Assembly (NCBI GenBank): GCA_964604675.1
Contig: CAZSAT010000008.1
Coordinates: 1 to 64,000, forward strand
DNA from: CAZSAT01 sp964604675
Lineage (GTDB): Bacteria; Myxococcota_A; UBA796; CAJQPC01
Length of the DNA: 64,000 bases
Reading direction: 5' to 3'
Of the stretch, positions 25,258-32,757 are shown piece after piece. The notes under the pieces were generated by a model. That model saw only the letters and a program-made list of their open reading frames with translations, was not told the origin of the DNA and made no database searches. The first letter of the stretch is position 1. Each line of letters begins with the position of its first letter. The translations under genes and the position numbers were made by a program.

Positions 25258-26613
25258 TCAGGGGATCCGGCCCCAAGCGGGGGAGGGCAGCCACACCTCG
25301 GCGACCTCGTCGGCGTAGATCCGGCGCCAACGACTCGGGTCCAGCGGGGGCAGGTCGCCGGCTGGCCACACCAGGGCCAGGGTGTGGAAGCGGCCCACCG
25401 CGGCATCGAAGGTGGTGGCGTCGCCGTCGGCCCGACGCAAGAGGAGCTCGGCCACGTCGTCGCTGAAGAGCAGGCGGCCGTCGGCCAGGACCCGGGAGCC
25501 GGGCACCGCGTAGAGCCAGTAGCCGGACCACTGGGTGGTGGTGTCGGTGGCGACTGCGAGCCCCTTGTCGAGCATCCAGGCGGCCGCACCTTCGGGGAAG
25601 GCGCCGGGTTGCAGGTCTTCGGCGCGTTCCGCCAGGCTCCACCTCGGTCCCACGTGAAGGGCCAACGCGAGCAGGGCGCCCAGGGTGATGAGCCCTTGGC
25701 CGCGTGGCCTCGCCCGGGCCAGCCAGAAGCCGATGGGCAGCGCGGCGAACCACACCCAGCGCGCGAGCAGCAGGGCCGCCACGGCGGTGCCGACCGCAAC
25801 GATCTTCTCGGCGAGCGGCGCGTCGCGCCGGGCCAGGTCGGCCGCGCTCACCAGGCCCGCCGCCACCCCTGCCAGCATCAGGTAGCCCCACCAACCCTCG
25901 TCCACGTACACCCACGGCCGTGCCAGCTCGGGCACGAACGTGTCGGGCCAGGTGGCGTGGGTCCGGCCGGCTGTGAGCACGCCCTCGATCGCGTTCGGGG
26001 CCGATGCCAGCGCGAGCGCGCCCAGCACCAGCACGGCGGCCGATCGCTGCGAGCGTTCCCCCACCGTCCACGCCCCCACCAGGGCGAGCCACCACACCGC
26101 GCTCACCGCGTGCAGGTTCGCCCACAGAGGAGCCAAGCCGAGCGCCATCAAGGCTGCGCCGGTGCGGCCGCCCCGGACCAACCCCATGAGCAGGACCACG
26201 AAGAGCAGCTCGAAGACGTGCGGACGCGCCCGCACGCGGTCTTCGAACAACAGCAGCAGCACGACGGCGCTGCACAGGGCCACCCCGAGGCCGCTTCGCC
26301 GCGCCTGCAACCACGTCCAGGCGCCGAGCGCGAGCCCGATCACCAGGGCGTGCAGAGCGCGCAGCCCGCCCAGCCCGCCGGACTCGTGCAGCCGGGCCAC
26401 CAGGACCTGGTAGCCCCACTGGAAGGTGGTCCACGGCTGCGATGGGTCGGCGGCGGAGAACACGTCGGTCTCCGGCAGCCCCTGATCGGCGATGAGCCGC
26501 CCCGTGGCGATGTGCCAGAACAGGTCGACGTCCCAGAGCGGGCGGTAGGCCCAGGCCGTGACCAGCGCCACCACGCTCAGCGCGGCGAGCGCGGCGCTCC
26601 TCGCGCTACCCAC
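25258..26613 (-). CDS. Polytopic membrane protein, possible GT-C type glycosyltransferase
   Basis: The protein has 451 residues from a GTG. About nine hydrophobic segments are visible between residues 5 and 330. The first extracytoplasmic loop carries a conserved-looking DVDLFWHIATGRLI motif, resembling the acidic Asp-x-Asp loop motif of GT-C transferases. The C-terminal 120 residues are soluble. This assignment rests on topology and one motif only. It overlaps the ThiS-like gene by 8 nt, so the two are translationally coupled. Confidence 0.72.
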   Translation of the reverse strand: MGSARSAALAALSVVALVTAWAYRPLWDVDLFWHIATGRLIADQGLPETDVFSAADPSQPWTTFQWGYQVLVARLHESGGLGGLRALHALVIGLALGAWTWLQARRSGLGVALCSAVVLLLLFEDRVRARPHVFELLFVVLLMGLVRGGRTGAALMALGLAPLWANLHAVSAVWWLALVGAWTVGERSQRSAAVLVLGALALASAPNAIEGVLTAGRTHATWPDTFVPELARPWVYVDEGWWGYLMLAGVAAGLVSAADLARRDAPLAEKIVAVGTAVAALLLARWVWFAALPIGFWLARARPRGQGLITLGALLALALHVGPRWSLAERAEDLQPGAFPEGAAAWMLDKGLAVATDTTTQWSGYWLYAVPGSRVLADGRLLFSDDVAELLLRRADGDATTFDAAVGRFHTLALVWPAGDLPPLDPSRWRRIYADEVAEVWLPSPAWGRIP

Positions 26614-26806
26614 CCCCGACGGCCCGGACGATCTCGACGCGGTCGCCGGCCTGCAGCGCGTGGGTCGGGTGGGTGGTCTTCGGCACCACGTGGGTGTTGA
26701 CGGCCACGGCCACGCCGTCGCGCGGCAGCTCCAGGCGCGCGAGCAGCTCGGCGATGGTCGTGGCGGCGGGGAGCTTCGCCGGCTCCCCGTTCAAGGTCAC
26801 GGTCAC
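26606..26806 (-). CDS. thiS: ThiS-like sulfur carrier protein
   Basis: The protein has 66 residues, the normal ThiS length. The GTG at 26806 overlaps pilT's TGA by GTGA. The sequence has the ubiquitin-like beta-grasp pattern (VTVTLNGEPAKLPAATTIAEL, VAVAVNTHVVPK) and ends in VRAVGGG, the Gly-Gly tail that is thiocarboxylated. No thiG, thiF or thiH lies nearby, so its sulfur-transfer partner is encoded elsewhere. Its place between pilT and a membrane-protein gene is unusual. Confidence 0.88.
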   Translation of the reverse strand: MTVTLNGEPAKLPAATTIAELLARLELPRDGVAVAVNTHVVPKTTHPTHALQAGDRVEIVRAVGGG

Positions 26807-27882
26807 CGCGAACGCCGGATGGAGCTCATCACCTCGTCGTCGAAGAGCTTCGGGTCGTTCGTGATCTGGATGGCCTGGTGGCGCGTGAGCTGGCCCCGTC
26901 GCACGTGCTGCTTGCAGCAGTCCGCCATGGTCTGCATGCCGTCGCCCTTGCTGGTCTGCATGATCGACGGGATCTGGAAGAGCTTGTTCTCGCGGATGAG
27001 GTTTCGGACCGCCGGGTTCACCAGCAGGATCTCGTGCAGCGCCAGGCGCCCCTTGCCGGTGGAGGGCTTGACCAGGGTCTGGCTGATGACCGCGTTGAGC
27101 GCCGTGGCGACCATGGTGCGCACCTGGGCCTGCTGCTCGTGGGGGAACACGTCGATCAGACGATCGACGGTCTCGGGCGCGGAGTTGGTGTGCAGGGTGC
27201 CGAAGACCAGGTGCCCGGTCTCGGCCGCGGTGAGTGCGAGCGAGATGGTCTCGAGGTCGCGGAGCTCGCCGACCAGGATGACGTCGGGGTCTTCGCGGAG
27301 TGCCGCGCGCAGGGCGTTCGAGAAGCTCTTGGTGTGGGCCCCGACCTCCCGCTGGTTGATGATGCAGCGGTGAGGTTCGTGCACGAACTCGACCGGATCT
27401 TCGACGGTCAGGATGTGCTCGCTCCGGTTGCGGTTGATGTAGTCGATGATCGCGGCCAGGGTGGTCGACTTGCCGCTTCCGGTGGGGCCCGTGACGAGCA
27501 CCAGGCCCTTCTTGAAGTCGGCGATGCGCTCGAAGATCTTCGGCGCGCGGATCTGCTCGAGGGTGAGCACCGTGCTGGGGATCTGACGCAGCACCATGCC
27601 CAGGCCGCGGGTCTGGTGGAAGATGTTGACCCGGAAGCGCGCCAGCCCCTTCAGGCCGATCGAGAAGTCGATGTCCCATTCCTTCTCGAAGCGGGTCTTC
27701 TGCTTCTCGTTCATCACCGAGTAGGCGAGCCGCTTCGACTCGTCGTTCGACAGCGCCTCGGCGTCGAGCCGCCGCACCTCGCCGTCGATCCTCATCGCCG
27801 GGATCTCACCGGCGGAGAGGTGGATGTCGGACGCGCCGCTCTCCACCGCGAAGGTCAGGAGCTCGTGCATGCGAATGGCCAT
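26803..27882 (-). CDS. pilT: Type IV pilus retraction ATPase PilT
   Basis: The protein has 359 residues. I chose the ATG at 27882, with GGGAGA upstream; earlier codons translate the divergent gene's region. The PAS-like N-domain (SGASDIHLSAG) is followed by Walker A GPTGSGKST (132-140), an Asp box, Walker B LVGELRDLETI and the histidine box GHLVFGTLHTN. The AIRAGE-type C-terminal motif is not obvious. PilT powers pilus retraction and twitching. Other pilus genes are not in this window. Confidence 0.94.
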   Translation of the reverse strand: MAIRMHELLTFAVESGASDIHLSAGEIPAMRIDGEVRRLDAEALSNDESKRLAYSVMNEKQKTRFEKEWDIDFSIGLKGLARFRVNIFHQTRGLGMVLRQIPSTVLTLEQIRAPKIFERIADFKKGLVLVTGPTGSGKSTTLAAIIDYINRNRSEHILTVEDPVEFVHEPHRCIINQREVGAHTKSFSNALRAALREDPDVILVGELRDLETISLALTAAETGHLVFGTLHTNSAPETVDRLIDVFPHEQQAQVRTMVATALNAVISQTLVKPSTGKGRLALHEILLVNPAVRNLIRENKLFQIPSIMQTSKGDGMQTMADCCKQHVRRGQLTRHQAIQITNDPKLFDDEVMSSIRRSR

Positions 27883-27913
27883 GGTCGCGCGATCTCCCTC
27901 GGGCGAGACCAGT

Positions 27914-27934
27914 GTACCGCGCGCCGGGCGGTAC
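27914..27934. promoter_or_regulatory. Inverted repeat in the divergent pilT/rluA-type intergenic region
   Basis: GTACCGC and GCGGTAC form a perfect 7-bp inverted repeat with a 7-nt spacer. It is centred in the 61-nt gap between the pilT start (27882) and the pseudouridine synthase start (27944). It could be an operator for a dimeric regulator or just a hairpin. Confidence 0.35.
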
Positions 27935-27943
27935 GCTGCGGGA

Positions 27944-28546
27944 GTGTCGCTCCCCTGGCGTGAGGTCTTCCGGGACCGCTGGCTGCTCGTCGTGGACAAG
28001 CCCTCGGGGCTGCCGGTGCAGCCGGACCGTGAGGGTCGGGACAACCTCTACGACCTGCTCGCGGCCCGCGAGCGCTACGTCGGCCTGCACCATCGGTTGG
28101 ACACGCCGGCTTCGGGGCTGCTGGTGCTCGCGTTGGACCGGCGAGCGAACGCAGGGCTCGCGCGCGCGTTCGCCGAACGCACGGCGGAGCGGGGGTACCT
28201 GGTGGCGGTGGTGGGGGACCCGGGGCCGTCGGGGCGTTGGTCGACGCCGCTCGACGGGCGCTCGGCTGGGACCCGCTTCGAGCGCCTGGCGACCTCGCGC
28301 CGCATGAGCGTGCTGCGGTGCTGGTTGGAGACCGGTCGCACCCACCAGATCCGCCGCCACGCGGCGGAGGCCGGGCACCCCGTGCTCGGAGACCGCCGGC
28401 ACGGTGGGGCGGCGGGCCGGGCGTGGAAGCGCCTGGCGCTGCACGCCACCGACCTGGCCCTGACCCACCCGGTCACGGGCTCGCTCATCGCCTTCGAGGC
28501 CCCGCCGCCCGATGACCTCGCGCCGCTCCTCGCGAGAGCCACGTGA
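27944..28546 (+). CDS. RluA-family pseudouridine synthase
   Basis: The protein has 200 residues from a GTG. The catalytic motif HRLDTPASGLLVLA is present with the nucleophilic Asp53. The start reads WLLVVDKPSGLPVQP, and the substrate motif LETGRTHQIRRHAAEAGHPVLGD matches RluA-type enzymes. Lacking an N-terminal S4 domain, it is a short RluA-type enzyme. Its RNA target cannot be assigned. It ends in a GTGA overlap with the next gene. Confidence 0.94.
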   Translation: MSLPWREVFRDRWLLVVDKPSGLPVQPDREGRDNLYDLLAARERYVGLHHRLDTPASGLLVLALDRRANAGLARAFAERTAERGYLVAVVGDPGPSGRWSTPLDGRSAGTRFERLATSRRMSVLRCWLETGRTHQIRRHAAEAGHPVLGDRRHGGAAGRAWKRLALHATDLALTHPVTGSLIAFEAPPPDDLAPLLARAT

Positions 28547-30072
28547 GGGCCCTCGGCGGGCTGCTCGTCCTGACCTTGCTCGCCGACCTGGTCTTGCTGT
28601 CGGGCGGCTTCGTCTGGGACGACGCGGTCCTGGTGATCGAGAACCTGCTCACCGCGGATCTCGCCAACGTTCCGACCTTCTTCCGCATCGCGCTCTGGGA
28701 CAGCACGCCGTTGCCAGCGGGCAGCCCCCCGTTCTACCGGCCGATGATGTTGGTGTCGTTGGCGGTGGACCGCGCGCTGTACGGGCTCAGCGCAGCCGGC
28801 CATCATGCGCACTCCCTGGGGTGGCACCTGCTGGCGGTGGGCCTGCTCTGGCGCTGGCTGACGGTGCTGCGCGCCGACCGTGGCTCCGCCCTCGTCGGTG
28901 CAGGGGTCTTCGCCCTCCATCCCCTGCACCAGGAGGTGGTGGCCTTCGTCGCCGCGCGGAACGACAGCATGGCCACGGTGGCGGTGCTGGGCGTGCTGAT
29001 CCTGCTCGCCCGGCCCGACGCGGGATGGGGGCGGGTGGCGGCGGCCGGGGCGCTCGCGCTCTTCGGCCTGCTGTCGAAGGAGAGCGCGGCGGTGGTGTTG
29101 CCCGCCCTGCTGGGGTTCGACGTGGCGCGCTTCGGACGCCTCCCGGCGCGCCGCTACCTGGGCGTGTTGGTGGCCTTCGGTGTCTGGTGGGGGCTTCGGT
29201 CGCAGGTCCCGCTGGGGGCGGTCAGCGTGCAGGACCCCGCCGCGCTTCCCGCCGTGGTGGCGTGGTACGCCCACGCGCTCCTGGTGCCGTGGGGGCTGGA
29301 CCCGGCGGCCGATCTCGCCCGAGTGGCCATCCCGTGGGCAGCGCTCGGCGTGCTGCTGTTCGTCCTGGCGACCCTCTGTGTGGCCGGTGGCCGCGTGGCG
29401 GTGGCCGGGCTGGTGCTCGCGGCGGTGGCCTTCGCCCCCGCAGCCGCCACGGTCGTGGAGGTGGGTGGACTCGGGCACCGCTACGCCTACCTGCCCCTGG
29501 CGGGGCTGGCGGTGGCCTTGCACCTCGCGCTGGCAGAGCGCGTGCGGCCAGTGCTCGGCTGGGCGCTGGCTGCTGGGCTTGCGGCGGCGGGGCTCGTGCA
29601 GGCGCCGACCTGGGCCTCCTCGCGTTCGCTGTGGGAGAACGCCTGGCGGAGGAACCCCAACCAGGAGAGCGCCTGCGGGCTCTTTCGCATCTACCGGGAC
29701 GATGGCCACCACGCCGAGGCCCAGCAGCTGCTCCGCGCCAGCCTGGTCGCGCCGCCGAGCCAGCGGTGCTGCTTCAACGCGAGCGCCTACCCCTTCGCGC
29801 GGGAGCGCTTCGGCGAGGCCATCGGGCTGGGTGAGTCTGCGCTGGAAGCGGGCTGCGAGGCGAGCGCCGAGCTGGTCGCGCCGGTGATGATGGCGGCGGC
29901 GGTGGAGGGCGACTGGGCTCGGGCCGAACGCTACGCGGATGGGCTGCAACGCGACCCCTTCGGCTACCTGCCGGTCGTCCGGGGCGCGCTGGACGTGCGC
30001 GGGGGCGAGCCGGGATCCTTCGAGCCTGGCCTGCAGGAGCGCATCGACTGGCTGCTGGACCCGGATCGCTGA
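28543..30072 (+). CDS. Polytopic membrane protein, PMT/TPR-like architecture
   Basis: The protein has 509 residues from a GTG overlapping the previous stop. Multiple hydrophobic helices cover about residues 1-370. An early Asp-Asp loop (GGFVWDDAVLV) and a SPPFYRPMMLVSL segment are typical of dolichyl-phosphate-mannose mannosyltransferase-like proteins with C-terminal TPR regions. The last 150 residues are helical and soluble. A glycosyltransferase role is plausible but not established. The paired overlap with the RluA-type gene suggests co-expression. Confidence 0.72.
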   Translation: MRALGGLLVLTLLADLVLLSGGFVWDDAVLVIENLLTADLANVPTFFRIALWDSTPLPAGSPPFYRPMMLVSLAVDRALYGLSAAGHHAHSLGWHLLAVGLLWRWLTVLRADRGSALVGAGVFALHPLHQEVVAFVAARNDSMATVAVLGVLILLARPDAGWGRVAAAGALALFGLLSKESAAVVLPALLGFDVARFGRLPARRYLGVLVAFGVWWGLRSQVPLGAVSVQDPAALPAVVAWYAHALLVPWGLDPAADLARVAIPWAALGVLLFVLATLCVAGGRVAVAGLVLAAVAFAPAAATVVEVGGLGHRYAYLPLAGLAVALHLALAERVRPVLGWALAAGLAAAGLVQAPTWASSRSLWENAWRRNPNQESACGLFRIYRDDGHHAEAQQLLRASLVAPPSQRCCFNASAYPFARERFGEAIGLGESALEAGCEASAELVAPVMMAAAVEGDWARAERYADGLQRDPFGYLPVVRGALDVRGGEPGSFEPGLQERIDWLLDPDR

Positions 30073-30073
30073 C

Positions 30074-30103
30074 GGCGGATCCCGCTACGGGATCCACTCC
30101 GCC
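30074..30103. terminator. Bidirectional hairpin between convergent genes
   Basis: GGATCCCG and CGGGATCC pair perfectly across a CTA loop (30077-30095), with an outer GGCGG and CCGCC pair extending the stem. It sits across the stops at 30072 and 30085, ending both transcription units. Confidence 0.6.
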
Positions 30104-30516
30104 GAACCGTTCGGCGTTTCCCACAGGCGCACGCGCACCAGCTCCACGCCACGCTCCGCGAGCATCGGACCCGCCACGCGCGCCAGCTCGGCCACGATGT
30201 TCTCGGCGGTGGGGGGCACGTCCATCCAGTACACCGGCCGGCCGTGCGCCTCGTTGCTGGCTGCGATGGCCTGGACGACCGCGTCGGGGTCGCCGGTCAT
30301 CAGGATGGCCGTGTGGTCCCAGTGCTGGTCGATCCAGCCGCCCACGAGGGCCTTGATCACGCCGAAGTCGATCACGCGGCCGCGGTCGTCAAGCTCCGGC
30401 GCGGTGCAGTGCAGCTCCGCGGCGTAGCGGTGGCCGTGGAAGGCCGCGCACTTGGACTCGTGGCGGGGAATGCGGTGGGCGGCGTCCCACTCGAGGCGTC
30501 GGATGCAGGTCAGCAC
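30085..30516 (-). CDS. queD: 6-carboxytetrahydropterin synthase QueD
   Basis: The protein has 143 residues. The GTG at 30516 follows an AGGAGA. The zinc site and catalytic cysteine are intact: His14 in the AAH motif, Cys23 in ESKCAAFHGH, and His27 and His29. The D-x-x-x-V-x-DFG segment and a C-terminal ETPN motif also match. The enzyme makes an intermediate of queuosine and 7-deazaguanine synthesis. No queC or queE lies next to it here. Confidence 0.95.
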   Translation of the reverse strand: MLTCIRRLEWDAAHRIPRHESKCAAFHGHRYAAELHCTAPELDDRGRVIDFGVIKALVGGWIDQHWDHTAILMTGDPDAVVQAIAASNEAHGRPVYWMDVPPTAENIVAELARVAGPMLAERGVELVRVRLWETPNGSAEWIP

Positions 30517-30524
30517 CCGATCTC

Positions 30525-31562
30525 CTAACGGCTCCAGAGGGTCTTCAGCTCCTGGGCCAGGGCTGCGCTCACCAGCTCCCGACCCGCGACGGTGAGGTGG
30601 GAGTCGTCGAGGTAGTGGGTGCCGTCCAGGTCGGCGACGTGCCCGAGGTCGAGGTGGACCGCGCCCAGCGCAACCAGGCGCTCGACCAGATCGCGCTGGG
30701 CTTCGATGTCGTCGCGGTGGCGTTCGTCCGGGTAGTCGGGGTTCCGGGGAAGCGGCACGAAGACGATCGGCACGCCCTGGCGCTCGCCAGCGGCCACCAG
30801 GGCTTCCAGGTAGGCCACCGCCCGCTCCGGCTTCGGGTCGCTGGTGACGGGTGCCCAGCCGAGGTCCGCGATCGGAGGTCCTGGTTCGGCCGACGGGCTC
30901 GCGACGTTCGGCACCTCGGGGGGTGGACCGTGCCCGGGCACCACCTTGCCGTCGAAGGTCGCGTATGGATCGAACCCCGTCGCTCCTTCAGGCCCCACGG
31001 GTCCGTCCACGACCTCGTCCCGGTTGGTCTCGATCCCGAGCCCCACCCACACGCTCTTCGCGATCCGCGCTCGGTACCGGTAGGCCTTGCTGATCTTCCG
31101 GACCAGCATGTCCAGGGCGCAGGGGGCGTTCGGGCAGGTCAGCGCCACGATCTCGGGCAGGTCCCGCAGCCGTGCCAGGTCCATGATCTGGCTCTCGCCA
31201 GGGTCCATGAAGTTGGTCAGGTCGTTGGTGCCGTAGGGGATGACGACCGCCGCGACCCCCTCGTCAGGGAGCTGTCCGTCGACCACGAGGTACCAGATCA
31301 GGCTGCTGGAGGCCTGGGTGGCCAGGTTGTGCACGTCGACGTCGCCCAGCTCGCGCTCGAGCAGCCGCGCCTGCACGGTCTGCTCGGAGAGGCAGGTGCC
31401 GAGCACGAACAGGTCCTTCTTGGGGCCCGGATCCGCGGCGTAGGCGTCGAGCTTGTCCATCATCGGCGTGTCGGCGTCGTAGCCCCACGCCACCCAGGCT
31501 TCGAGGCTGAGGGCCACGCCGACGATGAGCGCGAGGACCATGCGTGCGGAGAGCGGGACCAC
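30525..31562 (-). CDS. Membrane-anchored SGNH-hydrolase-like protein
   Basis: The protein has 345 residues from a GTG. An N-terminal membrane segment (about 8-25) is followed by SGNH-type blocks: FVLGTCLSEQ at the block I position, IPYGTNDLTN at block III, and DDSHLTVAGRELVS with the C-terminal Asp-x-x-His. Where classical SGNH enzymes have Gly-Asp-Ser, this has Gly-Thr-Cys, with a Ser two residues later. The nucleophile is therefore uncertain. The four queD-side nucleotides upstream suggest possible co-transcription. The substrate is unknown. Confidence 0.75.
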   Translation of the reverse strand: MVPLSARMVLALIVGVALSLEAWVAWGYDADTPMMDKLDAYAADPGPKKDLFVLGTCLSEQTVQARLLERELGDVDVHNLATQASSSLIWYLVVDGQLPDEGVAAVVIPYGTNDLTNFMDPGESQIMDLARLRDLPEIVALTCPNAPCALDMLVRKISKAYRYRARIAKSVWVGLGIETNRDEVVDGPVGPEGATGFDPYATFDGKVVPGHGPPPEVPNVASPSAEPGPPIADLGWAPVTSDPKPERAVAYLEALVAAGERQGVPIVFVPLPRNPDYPDERHRDDIEAQRDLVERLVALGAVHLDLGHVADLDGTHYLDDSHLTVAGRELVSAALAQELKTLWSR

Positions 31563-31578
31563 GACCCATGCTACCGCC

Positions 31579-32115
31579 TCAGCGCGTGGCCCACGCCAGC
31601 TGAGGCTCCATGATGATGCCCACGTGGACGTCCTTGATGGCGCCCTCGGGCCCCACCACCACGGTCATCGGGATCGTGGAGACCTGGTAGTCGGAGGTGA
31701 CCGCGCTGTCCCCCACCAGCACCGGGTAGCTGATGTCGAGGGCTTCGGCGGCCTCCGCGAGCTTGCGAGGGGGACCGTCGGTGGCGATGCCCAGCACCGG
31801 GATGTCGGGATGTTCGGCGGCGAAGGTGTTCAGGGTGGGGATCTCGGTGCGGCAGGGACCGCACCAGGTGGCCCAGAAGTTCAAGACCACGGTAGAACCG
31901 CGGTAGTCGGCCAGCACGTGCTCCACGTTGTCGAGGTCGTAGAGCGCGAACGCGGGCGCGGTGTCACCGAGATCCGGCGTGGTGTACCACTGCCAGCCCA
32001 TGTACACCGCCGCCGCCCCGCCGAGGGCCACGCCCCAGTCGCGGAGGTAGCGCAGCATGCCGCCCCTCTCCTCGATGGGCTCTGGTTCGGCGAGCGGGTC
32101 GAAGTCGTCGTCCAT
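31579..32115 (-). CDS. TlpA/ResA-like membrane thioredoxin
   Basis: The protein has 178 residues. An N-terminal cytoplasmic stretch (1-24) precedes a membrane segment (about 27-45). An outside thioredoxin fold (about 50-175) has the active site WCGPC (Cys85 and Cys88) and the cis-proline region STIPMTVVVG. It likely reduces or forms disulfides in the periplasm. It is separate from the ccm cluster's own thioredoxin at 38837-39352. Confidence 0.93.
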   Translation of the reverse strand: MDDDFDPLAEPEPIEERGGMLRYLRDWGVALGGAAAVYMGWQWYTTPDLGDTAPAFALYDLDNVEHVLADYRGSTVVLNFWATWCGPCRTEIPTLNTFAAEHPDIPVLGIATDGPPRKLAEAAEALDISYPVLVGDSAVTSDYQVSTIPMTVVVGPEGAIKDVHVGIIMEPQLAWATR

Positions 32116-32156
32116 GCCGTTGTCTAACCCCCGAGGGCTGCGATACGGCCCCGTTC

Positions 32157-32450
32157 ATGTGCCGCAACATCAAGCTCCTCTACAACTTCGCTCCTCCCGC
32201 CACCGACGACGAGATCCACGCGTCGGCGCTGCAGTACGTCCGCAAGGTCAGCGGGATGCGCTCGCCCTCTGCGGCCAACCAGGAGGCCTTCGACGCGGCC
32301 GTGCAGGCGATCAAGGCCGTCACGCGGCGGCTCTTGCTCGAGCAGCTCGAGACCCGCTCCGAGCCCCGGGACCGCGCCGTGGAGGCCGAGCGCGCTCGGG
32401 AGCGTGGCCGGAAGCGCGACGAGCGCATGAAGGCGAAGTTCGGCGGCTGA
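32157..32450 (+). CDS. DUF2277 family protein
   Basis: The protein has 97 residues. The start MCRNIKLLYNFAPPATDDEI and the segment RKVSGMRSPSAANQEAFDAAV are characteristic of DUF2277. The C-terminal third is highly charged (Arg, Glu and Lys), suggesting a helical nucleic-acid- or protein-binding tail. The function is not known. It is divergent from the TlpA-like gene with 41 nt between starts. Confidence 0.9.
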   Translation: MCRNIKLLYNFAPPATDDEIHASALQYVRKVSGMRSPSAANQEAFDAAVQAIKAVTRRLLLEQLETRSEPRDRAVEAERARERGRKRDERMKAKFGG

Positions 32451-32463
32451 TCTGGGTGGGGCG

Positions 32464-32757
32464 TCAGGAGCCCTGGCACGCCAGGTCGTCGGCACCGGAT
32501 GCGCTGAGGTCGCAGTAGCCGTCGTCTCCGCAGAAGACGCCGTCTGGGTTGGGCAGCGCGCTCGCCAGGTCTTCGCAGTCGTTGTCGGAGAAGCAGCCGT
32601 TGCTGCACACGGCGGTGCAGCCCGTGTCGGCCGGTTGCCAGCAGGTGTTGGTCTCGCAGTCCCGGTCGGCGGTGCAGAGATCGCCGACCTGGGCAGGAAC
32701 GCTCTCCTGCACGGGGTGGTCGTTGGTGGCGCACGCCAGGACGAGGAGCAGGGTCAC
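32464..32757 (-). CDS. Cys-rich small lipoprotein
   Basis: The protein has 97 residues from a GTG that overlaps the previous gene's stop (GTGA). It has a lipobox (MTLLLVLAC, Cys9). The mature part has ten further cysteines in patterns such as CTADRDCETNTC and CSNGCFSDNDC, like the small Cys-rich modules found in myxobacterial and animal secreted proteins. The cysteines probably pair as disulfides. Coupling to the molybdopterin-type gene suggests they are made together, but no functional link is evident. Confidence 0.8.
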   Translation of the reverse strand: MTLLLVLACATNDHPVQESVPAQVGDLCTADRDCETNTCWQPADTGCTAVCSNGCFSDNDCEDLASALPNPDGVFCGDDGYCDLSASGADDLACQGS

